A stretch of 21,146 bases of DNA from JAAYJR01 sp964563975 (GTDB lineage Bacteria > Bacteroidota > Bacteroidia > Bacteroidales > Prolixibacteraceae). Each line of letters opens with the position of its first letter. The first letter of the stretch is position 1. Location of the stretch: contig CAZLZJ010000038.1 in NCBI GenBank assembly GCA_964563975.1, positions 1-21,146 of the forward strand. The letters run 5' to 3'. This document shows positions 1-7,744 of the stretch, piece after piece. Below the pieces are notes generated by a model. That model was not told where the DNA came from. It did no database searches and was given only the letters and a program-made list of their open reading frames with translations. Both the position numbers and the translations under genes were made by a program.

Positions 1-1
1 A

Positions 2-85
2 AAAAAAGCCACCGCTGAAGAAAAAATTGCTAAAAATGCACGGAATTTTGAAATATTTGCTCCAGCACCGGCACACTCTTATTGA
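2..85 (+). CDS. 3' end of an unidentified gene cut by the window edge
   Basis: An open frame enters from the left edge and ends at a TGA at 83-85, giving 27 C-terminal residues. They begin with an alanine/lysine/glutamate-rich helix-like stretch (KKATAEEKIAKNARN) and finish FEIFAPAPAHSY. The composition looks like a real protein end rather than random reading. It runs convergently with meaB and overlaps its stop by 7 bp, leaving no room for a separate terminator. I do not recognise the family from this tail, and no function is proposed. Confidence 0.45.
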   Translation, partial: KKATAEEKIAKNARNFEIFAPAPAHSY

Positions 86-1209
86 GATAATGAAGATCTT
101 CTATTTCCTAAACCGGAAAATAGTTCCAACAATTTTTCTGCTGCATCAAATGAGCTGATCTCCTTATTTAATACTTTTGCTTCAAAACTACTAATTTGCT
201 CTTTCATTTCCGGATGTTGATAGAATTCATTCCTTATTTGCTCTTCTATTGTTTCATGCATCCAGTAAATTGATTGAAAATCGCGTTTTCGAAAAAAATA
301 GCCGTTGCCGGCTGTCACCTTTCTATAATTTTCTATCTCTTCCCAAATATTATCAATACCTTGTTTATTTAACGCTGAGCAGGTGAGGACCCGTGGATTC
401 CATCCCGACTCTTTTTTGGGAAAGAAATGCAATGCATTTTGATATTGTATTTTTGCAAAAAGAGCCTTCTCAACATTGTCGCCATCCGACTTGTTAATAG
501 CAACAAGATCGGCCATTTCCATGATTCCGCGTTTTATACCCTGCAATTCGTCGCCGGCTCCTGCCAGCATAAGCAGCAAAAAGAGATCTGACATTGAGTG
601 TACGGCAGTTTCACTTTGTCCTACTCCTACTGTTTCAATAAATATATGATCAAACCCGGCAGCTTCGCAAACAATTATAGCCTCCCTGGTTTTACGGGCA
701 ACACCCCCAAGCGATCCGGCAGATGGACTGGGCCTGATATAGGCATTTTTTTTGCCTGCCAGCTCTTCCATTCTGGTTTTATCTCCCAAAATACTTCCTT
801 TGGATCTTTTACTGCTCGGATCTATTGCTAAAACAGCAAGTCTGCCCCCCTTCCTGATGATATATGTTCCTAATGCTTCAATAAAAGTACTTTTCCCTAC
901 ACCGGGAACTCCTGTAATACCAAGGCGTATTGATTTTCCACTGTATGGAAGACAACGGGCAACAATCTTGCGGGCATACTCACGATGCAAAGGCTTGGAA
1001 CTTTCCACTAAAGTGACAGCCTTACTGAGAATAGTAATATTCCCCTCTAAAATACCATCAAAATATTGGTCAACAGAAAGTAATTTCCTTCTTTTTTGTA
1101 AAAAACGCTGAACAGACTGGCTATCGGCATTTTCAGGGCGCCCTGCCCCTTTATGCACTGTCAATCCTTTATTGGAAGGACCATTTTCGGTATGATCTTT
1201 AATGTCCAA
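79..1209 (-). CDS. meaB: MeaB/ArgK-type GTPase, methylmalonyl-CoA mutase chaperone
   Basis: This is a G3E-family P-loop GTPase of 376 aa, the usual length. Family members load and protect the adenosylcobalamin cofactor of methylmalonyl-CoA mutase in the cytoplasm, supporting the succinate-propionate pathway. Visible motifs are the Walker A loop GVPGVGKS at residues 100-107, IDPSS at 129-133, the DHIFIETVGVGQSE switch region at about 187-200, and the NKSD guanine-specificity motif at 239-242. The start is a TTG at 1207-1209, because an in-frame stop lies at 1225-1227 and the next methionine falls after the Walker A loop. The N-terminal residues NKGLTVHKG resemble those of Bacteroidota homologues as I remember them, which supports this start. 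It begins two bases after the DUF1573 gene ends, so the two are probably co-transcribed. The mutase genes are not in the window. Confidence 0.93.
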   Translation of the reverse strand: MDIKDHTENGPSNKGLTVHKGAGRPENADSQSVQRFLQKRRKLLSVDQYFDGILEGNITILSKAVTLVESSKPLHREYARKIVARCLPYSGKSIRLGITGVPGVGKSTFIEALGTYIIRKGGRLAVLAIDPSSKRSKGSILGDKTRMEELAGKKNAYIRPSPSAGSLGGVARKTREAIIVCEAAGFDHIFIETVGVGQSETAVHSMSDLFLLLMLAGAGDELQGIKRGIMEMADLVAINKSDGDNVEKALFAKIQYQNALHFFPKKESGWNPRVLTCSALNKQGIDNIWEEIENYRKVTAGNGYFFRKRDFQSIYWMHETIEEQIRNEFYQHPEMKEQISSFEAKVLNKEISSFDAAEKLLELFSGLGNRRSSLSQ

Positions 1210-1211
1210 TC

Positions 1212-2294
1212 TTAAGTCTCTACATTACATGAAACCCTCAGTACATTTGTGGGAGATTTTGGATCGTTAGTGATAACAGTAATGGATTTACTCTGCCGCC
1301 CTCTTTTACCGCGTGAATCAAAAGTTACCTTTACCGGTGCAGACTCTCCGGGAGCTATTACATTTTTTGATGGTGCCACAGCTGTGCAACCACATGACGA
1401 TCGGATATTTCTTATGATCAGGTCTGATTTACCCTCATTTGATAACATAAAGATATGCTCTTTCTTTTCTCCCTGTTTCATATTCCCAAAATCGTGTGAG
1501 ATATCGGAAAATTTTGTCACGGGGGCATTAGCCAGCTGTTCATCCGAAAGTAAAGAAAAATCCTCCTCTATCGTTGCACTTACTCCAATTGAAGCACGAT
1601 AATCACTGCTGCCGTCGAGCGACAAATATATTCTGTGAGAAGCAAAACCAAATGTGTTTGTTTCAGAGGCATTATAAGTAACCATCAATTCTCCTTTGCC
1701 TTTTGCAGGAATAACCTCCGGCTCTGCAACGGCCTTAACATGAGCAGGAGTTCTGTAGAAGCCAACTTTAACGGGTTTGTCTGTGTCATTAACCAGTTCA
1801 ATATTCTTTGTTTTCGTTTCATGGGTTTTCATATTGGAAAAGGAGATATGGTTGGTCATGGCTCTCAATGACCCTATCTCCCGCGGATAAATCTCAGCCA
1901 ATGTTTTCTCACGCTCTTCTACCTTGCCGGTAATTCTCAATACAGTAGTTCCATTACTGGCATTAGACCTTACCATAACCGATTTATTAAAACTGCCGGG
2001 CCTGTTCCTGGGATCATAACTTACCTCTATTGAGCCTTTCTCACCGGGAGAAACCGGTTCATTGGTCCACTTTGGCACAGTGCATCCGCAAGATGCAGTA
2101 ACAGCATTAATGACTAATGGCACCGATCCTTTATTGATAAACTCAAAAGAGTTGGTCTGTATACCATCAGACTCTTTAAATGTACCGAAGTCATATTCTT
2201 GAATAGTGAAAACAATTTGTGACTGCTGAGCATAGACCGGAAAAACAGAAAAAATAAAAACTATTGATAACAACAGCTTTGAAAATCTTTTCAT
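1212..2294 (-). CDS. Exported DUF1573 protein with two Ig-like CGC-motif domains
   Basis: This 360 aa protein has a clear N-terminal signal peptide (residues 1-22, ending VYAQ), so it is predicted to be exported. It carries two copies of the DUF1573 pattern: one near residues 25-125 with SCGCTVPKW at about 68-76, the other near 258-358 with SSCGCTAVAP at 299-308. Each copy has the typical PGE..(I/V).V.(Y/F)D.R..(R/P)G segment and is an immunoglobulin-like beta sandwich. The stretch between them (about 130-245) looks like a further beta-rich domain. DUF1573 proteins are abundant in Bacteroidota and their role is not established; the paired cysteines of the CGC motif could bind metal or form disulfides, which is inference. 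Its stop is two bases from the meaB start. Confidence 0.88.
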   Translation of the reverse strand: MKRFSKLLLSIVFIFSVFPVYAQQSQIVFTIQEYDFGTFKESDGIQTNSFEFINKGSVPLVINAVTASCGCTVPKWTNEPVSPGEKGSIEVSYDPRNRPGSFNKSVMVRSNASNGTTVLRITGKVEEREKTLAEIYPREIGSLRAMTNHISFSNMKTHETKTKNIELVNDTDKPVKVGFYRTPAHVKAVAEPEVIPAKGKGELMVTYNASETNTFGFASHRIYLSLDGSSDYRASIGVSATIEEDFSLLSDEQLANAPVTKFSDISHDFGNMKQGEKKEHIFMLSNEGKSDLIIRNIRSSCGCTAVAPSKNVIAPGESAPVKVTFDSRGKRGRQSKSITVITNDPKSPTNVLRVSCNVET

Positions 2295-2331
2295 CTCTTA
2301 TATTTTTTATCTTAATTTGCCTAAATAACTA

Positions 2332-2339
2332 CAAATTTA
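2332..2339 (-). promoter_or_regulatory. Possible -7 box for the DUF1573-meaB pair
   Basis: Read on the minus strand this is TAAATTTG, matching the Bacteroidota -7 consensus TAnnTTTG, 37 bases before the DUF1573 start. I see no good TTG at the expected -33 distance, so it is tentative. The 113-base divergent region also contains an imperfect plus-strand box (TATTTTG at 2377-2383) that could serve the histidine kinase gene. No ribosome binding site stands out on either side. Confidence 0.35.
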
Positions 2340-2407
2340 GGAATGCTTTGCATGATTTCTAATTATTCATGCCTAATATTTTGTTAATGAAGTGTTAACA
2401 TTATATA

Positions 2408-3682
2408 ATGAAACGTAAGACTTTAACATATATAATTTTACTTGCTACCATCTCCATAGCAGGAGCCCTGGCATTTCAGGTATTTTTGCTTAAAAATTCA
2501 TATAACTATTCCGAAAATCAATTTAGAGAAAGTGTTAATGTTGCTTTGAAAGAGGTTGCATGGCAAATACTTGTAGCAAATGGCAATATTCAAAATTTTG
2601 ACAGCATCACTCCCGTTGAAATGATTTCAGAAAGATATTACCTGGTATCTGTTGATGCAATAATCGATAAAGAACTGTTGAAATTCCATCTTATCGAAGA
2701 GTTTAAAAGGCACCAGGTGTTCAGCTCTTTTGAATTTGCAATTTATAACAGTATCAGCCGGGTTATGGAACAAAAGTCATATATCACAATAAAGGGTGAA
2801 GAGACAGCTTCAACATACAGCTTCCCTGAAAGCAGCCAAAAAGAGATCAACTGCTTTGCCATCCATTTTCCCGACAGGTCGTCATATTTTTATACAAATA
2901 TGAGAGTCTGGTATCTGCTTACGGCTTTACTTTTATTGACGCTTATCTTCTTTGGATATACGCTTGCGGTAATTATCAGGCAGAGACAGCTTTCTGAAAT
3001 TCAGAAAAATTTCATAAATAACCTGACACACGAACTAAAAACTCCAATTTCATCAATTGCGCTATCTGCTAAAATATTAAACGATAAAGAAATTATTAAA
3101 ACCCCGGATCGTATGTTCGAATATGCAAGAATAATCCTCGAACAAAATAAAAGGCTCTCCGTAAATGTAGAGAAAGTTCTCAATCTGGCTTCTCTCGAAA
3201 AAAATAAACTTGACCTTAATCTTGTAAAAATTGAACTTAACGGGTTTATTACAGAAATAATCGAATATTTTAAAAAATCAGACTCAGGCAAAAAATCCAC
3301 AATCATTTTAAAAACAGACAAACAGCCTTTATATATTATTGCAGATAAGTTTCATTTTAACAATCTTGTGTTAAATATCATTGAAAACAGTGTAAAATAT
3401 TGTGACACAACTCCCGAAATTCAAATTAAAATAGAGCATTTAAACAACAATTACATAATCAATTTCATTGATAACGGAATCGGAATACCCAAAAAGTACA
3501 GAAAAAAAATATTCAAAAGATTTTATAGGGTTCATACCGGCAACATTCACAATGTTAAAGGATTTGGACTGGGGCTTGACTATGTCAGAAAAATTGCCGG
3601 CGCACACAGATGGAAAATTAAAGTTGATGAAAATCCCTTTGGAGGAAGTATATTTACACTTACTATTACCCATAAAAAATGA
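2408..3682 (+). CDS. Membrane sensor histidine kinase (RprX-like)
   Basis: This 424 aa kinase senses a signal outside the cytoplasm and phosphorylates the response regulator encoded next to it. It has a first membrane segment at about residues 7-27, a periplasmic domain of about 140 residues without recognisable homology, and a second membrane segment at about 167-190. The HisKA dimerisation helix follows with phospho-accepting H208 in the context LTHELKTP. The HATPase domain has an N box (N323 to N327), a G1 box DNGIGIP at 356-361 and a G2 box GFGLGL at 385-390. No HAMP domain is apparent; the second membrane helix runs almost directly into HisKA. The architecture and the kinase-first order recall Bacteroides RprX/RprY. 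The signal is unknown. It overlaps the regulator gene by 4 bp (ATGA). Confidence 0.93.
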   Translation: MKRKTLTYIILLATISIAGALAFQVFLLKNSYNYSENQFRESVNVALKEVAWQILVANGNIQNFDSITPVEMISERYYLVSVDAIIDKELLKFHLIEEFKRHQVFSSFEFAIYNSISRVMEQKSYITIKGEETASTYSFPESSQKEINCFAIHFPDRSSYFYTNMRVWYLLTALLLLTLIFFGYTLAVIIRQRQLSEIQKNFINNLTHELKTPISSIALSAKILNDKEIIKTPDRMFEYARIILEQNKRLSVNVEKVLNLASLEKNKLDLNLVKIELNGFITEIIEYFKKSDSGKKSTIILKTDKQPLYIIADKFHFNNLVLNIIENSVKYCDTTPEIQIKIEHLNNNYIINFIDNGIGIPKKYRKKIFKRFYRVHTGNIHNVKGFGLGLDYVRKIAGAHRWKIKVDENPFGGSIFTLTITHKK

Positions 3683-4374
3683 AGTCAATAAAACTTTTGT
3701 TAGTAGAAGATGATGACGCCCTCCGCTTCATCGTAAAGGATAATTTAGAACGCAACAGCTATCAGGTTGACACTGCAGAAAACGGGGAGCAAGCTTTGAA
3801 GCTGTATAAGGAAAATGTCTATAATCTTGTTATTCTGGATGTTATGCTTCCAAAAATTGATGGTTTTAAAGTTGCGGAACAAATCCGCAAAAGTGATGAG
3901 CAGATACCAATTATTTTTCTGACAGCAAGGTCCATGACTGAAGATAAAATAGCAGGACTTACCATAGGCGGCGATGATTATATCACAAAACCATTCAATC
4001 TGGAGGAGCTGTTACTGAAAATAAAAATTTTCCTGAAAAGGAGCAACAGTACCATAAACGGACAACAAGAAGAGAGCACCGAAAAAATAGGTAAGTTTAT
4101 TTTTATTCCCGACCAGCTTTCTCTCTCTTTTGAAGAAAATATTAAAAAACTTACAATCAAAGAAACTGAATTGATAAAGCTTTTTGTTCAAAATAAAAAC
4201 AGAGTGCTTAGCAGAAAAGAGATATTGGAAACCATATGGGGATCAAATGACTATTTTCTTGGAAGAAGCTTAGATGTTTTTATTTCACGGCTTAGAAAGT
4301 ATTTTAAAGCAGATCCTGACATTAAAATTGTTAACATTCATGGTATAGGATTTCGCTTTTCTGTAAAAAAATAA
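3679..4374 (+). CDS. OmpR/PhoB-type response regulator (RprY-like)
   Basis: This 231 aa DNA-binding regulator is the partner of the kinase just upstream. The receiver domain occupies residues 1-118, with acidic residues E10-D12, phospho-acceptor D54 in LVILDVMLP, switch T82, and K104 in the YITKPF motif. A winged-helix DNA-binding domain follows (about 135-231), with the typical VLSRKEILETIWG recognition region and ending in HGIGFRFSVKK. Its ATG overlaps the kinase TGA, so the pair should be translationally coupled. The stop lies only six bases before the -33 element of the rpmH promoter. Regulatory targets cannot be read from the window. Confidence 0.93.
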   Translation: MKSIKLLLVEDDDALRFIVKDNLERNSYQVDTAENGEQALKLYKENVYNLVILDVMLPKIDGFKVAEQIRKSDEQIPIIFLTARSMTEDKIAGLTIGGDDYITKPFNLEELLLKIKIFLKRSNSTINGQQEESTEKIGKFIFIPDQLSLSFEENIKKLTIKETELIKLFVQNKNRVLSRKEILETIWGSNDYFLGRSLDVFISRLRKYFKADPDIKIVNIHGIGFRFSVKK

Positions 4375-4383
4375 CTATTGTGC

Positions 4384-4413
4384 TTGCAGGAACTAAAAAA
4401 ACAGCTACTTTTG
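4384..4413 (+). promoter_or_regulatory. Bacteroidota-type promoter of rpmH
   Basis: TTG at 4384-4386, a 19-base spacer and TACTTTTG at 4406-4413 match the major Bacteroidota sigma-factor consensus (TTG - 19-21 nt - TAnnTTTG) exactly in the -7 box. Transcription would start near 4420, leaving a leader of about 30 bases before the rpmH ATG. This is the best promoter match I found in the window, as expected for a highly expressed ribosomal protein gene. Confidence 0.72.
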
Positions 4414-4452
4414 CAAACCGAAATTATTGACAGGCAATAAAAACAGAAAGAG

Positions 4453-4611
4453 ATGAAAAGAACTTTTCAGCCATCAAACAGAAAAAGAAAAAATAAACAT
4501 GGTTTCAGGGAAAGAATGTCATCAGTAAATGGCAGAAAGATTTTAAAAGCCCGCCGTGCCAAAGGAAGAAAAAGATTGACAGTATCAGATGAACCCAGGC
4601 ATAAAAGATAA
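4453..4611 (+). CDS. rpmH: 50S ribosomal protein L34
   Basis: This 52-codon gene is easily missed because of its length. The product starts MKRTFQPSNRKRKNKHGF and continues with RERMSS..GR.IL..RR.KGR..L, the highly conserved L34 signature. It is very rich in arginine and lysine, as expected for a small protein of the large ribosomal subunit, and the extended C-terminus (TVSDEPRHKR) is of a kind seen in Bacteroidota L34. An AGAAAGAG purine run lies immediately upstream of the ATG. It has its own promoter and is followed by a strong terminator-like hairpin, so it is probably a single-gene transcript. The rnpA/dnaA genes that accompany rpmH in many bacteria are absent here. Confidence 0.97.
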   Translation: MKRTFQPSNRKRKNKHGFRERMSSVNGRKILKARRAKGRKRLTVSDEPRHKR

Positions 4612-4635
4612 TTTATGTCAAAATATATATCTCTT

Positions 4636-4679
4636 GCAGAAAGGTAGAGAGTAAAAATTCTTTACCTTTTTGCATTTTT
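4636..4679 (+). terminator. Rho-independent terminator after rpmH
   Basis: The arms 4636-4650 and 4659-4673 form a 15-bp stem (two positions as G-T wobbles) around an 8-base A-rich loop, followed by a T5 run at 4675-4679. It sits 24 bases after the rpmH stop and 24 bases before the mqnE start, so it should isolate rpmH from mqnE. The right arm's own T-run extends the U-rich tract. Confidence 0.72.
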
Positions 4680-4702
4680 AATGAACTTATCAAATAACTC
4701 CG

Positions 4703-5815
4703 GTGGGAAAAGATATTATTACTCTTTTGCATCTTGACAGTAACCTGAAAAGGGTAGCCGAAAAAGTCCTTTCAGCAGAAAGGATCACTCCCGGCGAAGC
4801 AATAATATTATTCTCCTCGGCACACCTTGGATTACTTGCAGTGCTGGCTGATATTGTAAAAAAGCGGTTCAATGAAAACCATGTTTTTTTTAACCACAAT
4901 TTCCATATTGAACCAACTAATATCTGTATCAACAACTGCAGGTTCTGTTCATACAAAAGAAAAAAAGGTGAAGCAGGCGCCTGGGAATACACTATAGACG
5001 AAATTTTAAAAAAAATAAAAATACATGCTGCTTCCGGAGCAAAGGAGGTGCATATTGTAGGCGGAGTTTATCCGGGGCGTGATCTCTATTACTATGCAGA
5101 TATGATAAGCTCCATTAAACAACAGGAGCCTCAATTACATATTAAAGCTTTCACTGCCGTTGAGATTGATTATATGTGTAGCATAGCCGGGATCCCGGCA
5201 GACAAAGGACTTAAAATATTGAAAGATGCCGGGCTGCAATCTATGCCGGGCGGAGGAGCAGAAATATTTGATGAAAAAATAAGAGCAAAAATCTGTCCTG
5301 ATAAAATAGATGCAAAGAGATGGTTAGAGATCCATGCTGCTGCTCATAAAACAGGAATTCCGACAAATGCAACCATGCTTTACGGATTAATCGAAAACTA
5401 CACTCACCGGGCAGACCACCTCAACCGCCTGAGAACCCTTCAGGATAACACCAATGGTTTTAATGCATTTATCCCTCTGAAATTCAGAAATATAAATAAT
5501 GACTTTTCAAATATCAATGAAGTCTCACTAATTGAAGATTTAAAAAATTATGCTGTATCCAGAATATTTTTGGATAACATCCCTCACCTCAAAGCTTACT
5601 GGCCGATGATCGGTAAACAGGCTGCATCCATTGCACTTGAATTCGGTGTTGATGATTTAGATGGAACTATTGATAATTCAACCCGCATATATACCATGGC
5701 GGGTTCTGATGAAAATCCCGCCGCAAGCCGGGAAGAGCTGATCAACATGATAAAAAAGATGAACAGAACCCCGGTGGAGAGAGATTCGATCTATAATGTA
5801 CTGGCTACCTTTTAA
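4703..5815 (+). CDS. mqnE: Aminofutalosine synthase (radical SAM), menaquinone biosynthesis
   Basis: MqnE joins the enolpyruvyl group of 3-[(1-carboxyvinyl)oxy]benzoate to the adenosyl radical of SAM, giving aminofutalosine, an early step of the futalosine route to menaquinone. The 370 aa length is typical. The radical-SAM cluster motif CINNCRFC lies at about residues 72-79 after HIEPTN, followed by HIVGGV and the SMPGGGAEIF segment. The NATMLYG and AYWPMIGK segments are typical of MqnE rather than MqnC. The start is a GTG at 4703-4705: the frame is closed by a TGA at 4682-4684 and holds no ATG between, and there is no clear Shine-Dalgarno. The other mqn genes are not in the window. MqnE and CofH-like enzymes are related, but the match to MqnE is strong. 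Confidence 0.92.
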   Translation: MGKDIITLLHLDSNLKRVAEKVLSAERITPGEAIILFSSAHLGLLAVLADIVKKRFNENHVFFNHNFHIEPTNICINNCRFCSYKRKKGEAGAWEYTIDEILKKIKIHAASGAKEVHIVGGVYPGRDLYYYADMISSIKQQEPQLHIKAFTAVEIDYMCSIAGIPADKGLKILKDAGLQSMPGGGAEIFDEKIRAKICPDKIDAKRWLEIHAAAHKTGIPTNATMLYGLIENYTHRADHLNRLRTLQDNTNGFNAFIPLKFRNINNDFSNINEVSLIEDLKNYAVSRIFLDNIPHLKAYWPMIGKQAASIALEFGVDDLDGTIDNSTRIYTMAGSDENPAASREELINMIKKMNRTPVERDSIYNVLATF

Positions 5816-5857
5816 AGTTTTTTATCTATAATTATTAGCTGCATATTTTTTTTAATT

Positions 5858-5865
5858 TAATTTTG
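5858..5865 (+). promoter_or_regulatory. Possible -7 box for the PASTA-rluD-ddl cluster
   Basis: TAATTTTG matches the Bacteroidota -7 consensus TAnnTTTG and lies 25 bases before the PASTA gene. A good TTG at -33 is missing; only TTAG at 5835-5838 is close. The 75-base gap after mqnE is AT-rich and shows no convincing terminator hairpin, so read-through from mqnE is also possible. Confidence 0.42.
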
Positions 5866-5890
5866 TTTTTAAAAAGATTACCATTGCACT

Positions 5891-6685
5891 ATGAGTTTTT
5901 CCAAATTTCTGTTCAGTAAAAAATTTTTAAATAACCTGTTGCTTGCTGCTCTTATCTTATTTATATTACTGTTAATAACAATGCAGGGTTTAAAAATATA
6001 TACCAGACACGGTCAGTCAAATCCCGTTCCTGATTTTTACGGACTATCTCCTGCAGAAGCTGCCCAAGCTGCAAAAAATCACGAATTGAGAATAATTATA
6101 ACAGACTCTATCTTTTTAGACGAAGCGCCTCCCGGAGTGATTGTAGATCAGATACCAAAAGCAGGCCACGGTGTTAAGCAAAACAGAACAATTTCTCTTA
6201 CTATAAACTCAACTCAGCCTGAAATGGTTACCCTGCCTCAACTGACCGATATTTCTCTTCGCCAGGCATTAGTGCTTATTGAAAACAGCGGCTTGTCGAC
6301 AGGCAATATTTCATATCAGCCATCAGAATATAATAATCTTGTACTGGATGCAAAAATGGGACCTGTAAAGTTAATTCCCGGCGAAAAAGTTCCTAAAGGA
6401 GTAAAAGTTGACCTTGTTGTAGGCAGGGAATATGGAGGAAAAATTACAACTCTCCCTGATCTGAGAGGACTTACTGTTGACGAGGCGAAAATCGTCCTTG
6501 CCAATTCAATGCTTAATACCGGTGTTGTAATTTTTGATAAGTCGGTAAGCACCACACAGGACACGGCAAATGCTAAAATATTTATGCAAAATCCCAATAT
6601 AAAAGATGCAACAGCAATACAGCCGGGAACCTCAGTTGATATATGGGCAACAACAGACCAATCGAAAATAGATAACAATCAGTAA
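5891..6685 (+). CDS. Membrane-anchored protein with three PASTA domains
   Basis: This 264 aa protein has a short cytoplasmic N-terminus, one membrane helix at about residues 12-33, and three consecutive PASTA repeats outside the membrane at about 43-107, 112-178 and 186-254. The repeats show the typical pattern: a (V/L)P(D/Q)...G(L/M)...(E/Q)A opening, then a (P..)G..V..G..(V/I).(L/I) ending. PASTA domains bind muropeptides or beta-lactam-like ligands in Gram-positive kinases and penicillin-binding proteins; here there is no kinase or transpeptidase domain. It is followed at 9 bp by rluD and then ddl, a conserved Bacteroidota arrangement as I remember it. The ddl link suggests a peptidoglycan-related role, but the function is not established. 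Confidence 0.9.
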   Translation: MSFSKFLFSKKFLNNLLLAALILFILLLITMQGLKIYTRHGQSNPVPDFYGLSPAEAAQAAKNHELRIIITDSIFLDEAPPGVIVDQIPKAGHGVKQNRTISLTINSTQPEMVTLPQLTDISLRQALVLIENSGLSTGNISYQPSEYNNLVLDAKMGPVKLIPGEKVPKGVKVDLVVGREYGGKITTLPDLRGLTVDEAKIVLANSMLNTGVVIFDKSVSTTQDTANAKIFMQNPNIKDATAIQPGTSVDIWATTDQSKIDNNQ

Positions 6686-6694
6686 TCACCGCTA

Positions 6695-7744
6695 ATGGAA
6701 TTAAACCGGTCAGATAACAGTACTGCAAACGGAGAAGATCTGTTTGAACATTATCGGCTGACAGCAGACCGGGGACAATCTGCATTAAGAATCGATAAAT
6801 ACCTGACTAATCATATAGAAGGTGCATCCAGAAGCAGAATTCAGGCAGCTGCCGATGCAGGCAATATCAGGGTAAACGGAAATCCGGTTAAACCAAATTA
6901 TAAAGTAAAGCCGGGCGATGAGATAGTAATTTTGATGAACTATCCCCGCAGGGAATTAAAAATAATCCCTGAAAATATTCCTCTCAATATTGTATATGAA
7001 GACGGGTACATTTTAGTTATTAATAAACCGCCCGGGCTGGTTGTACATCCGGGACACGGCAACTATACGGGAACACTGGCAAATGCTCTTGCCTGGCATT
7101 ATAAAGATCTTCCCCTTTTTAACAAAAAAGACCCGCGACCCGGACTTATACACAGAATTGATAAGAACACTTCCGGATTATTGGTTATTGCAAAAACCGA
7201 ACAGGCAAAAAGCAGGTTGGCCGGGCAGTTTTATGCTAAAACCACCGAAAGGCTTTATCATGCACTTATATGGGGCAGCCCGAAGGAAAAATCGGGAACA
7301 ATTACAGGCAACATAGGAAGAAGTCTGAATAACAGACAAATATTTACCGTATTCCCCGGCGGTGAGCATGGGAAATATGCAGTCACACATTATAAAGTAC
7401 TTGAAGATTTTGATTATATAAGCCTTGTTGAATGCAGACTGGAAACCGGACGTACCCACCAGATAAGAGTCCACATGAAGTATATAAACCATCCGGTTTT
7501 CAATGATCCGGAATATGGAGGCAACAAAATATTACGGGGAACAACTTTTGCCAAATACAGGCAATTTATTCAAAATTGTTTTATTTTGCTTCCGCGACAG
7601 GCACTGCATGCAAAAACACTGGGTTTTAAACATCCCGCAACAGGAGAAAAAATGTTATTCAACTCCTCTCTTCCTGAAGATATGACAGGAGTGATTGAAA
7701 AGTGGAAAAACTATATTGAATACAGAAATGAGCAAAAAACCTAA
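6695..7744 (+). CDS. rluD: RluA/RluD-family 23S rRNA pseudouridine synthase
   Basis: This 349 aa RNA-modifying enzyme converts uridine to pseudouridine, in RluD at 23S rRNA helix 69. An N-terminal S4 RNA-binding domain spans about residues 28-82 (LRIDKYLT ... SRSRIQ ... G.IRVNG). The catalytic domain has GLVVHPG at 114-120 and the family motif HRIDKNTSGLLV at 153-164, whose D156 is the catalytic aspartate. RTHQIRVHM near the C-terminal third is also present. The site specificity (RluD versus a related paralogue) is inferred from the S4 domain and overall similarity. It lies between the PASTA gene (9-bp gap) and ddl (17-bp overlap), pointing to a co-transcribed unit. Confidence 0.9.
   Translation: MELNRSDNSTANGEDLFEHYRLTADRGQSALRIDKYLTNHIEGASRSRIQAAADAGNIRVNGNPVKPNYKVKPGDEIVILMNYPRRELKIIPENIPLNIVYEDGYILVINKPPGLVVHPGHGNYTGTLANALAWHYKDLPLFNKKDPRPGLIHRIDKNTSGLLVIAKTEQAKSRLAGQFYAKTTERLYHALIWGSPKEKSGTITGNIGRSLNNRQIFTVFPGGEHGKYAVTHYKVLEDFDYISLVECRLETGRTHQIRVHMKYINHPVFNDPEYGGNKILRGTTFAKYRQFIQNCFILLPRQALHAKTLGFKHPATGEKMLFNSSLPEDMTGVIEKWKNYIEYRNEQKT

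Noticed and set aside
752..1111. 119-codon plus-strand frame opposite meaB
   Set aside because: It mirrors the conserved GTPase motifs of meaB and has no family resemblance of its own.
5816..5890. Terminator or small RNA after mqnE
   Set aside because: The region is T-rich but I could not draw a convincing stem, and only a -7-like box stands out.
7695..7727. Upstream TTG start for ddl
   Set aside because: It would add 11 residues without similarity to Ddl N-termini, and the ATG at 7728 gives the standard N-terminal strand.
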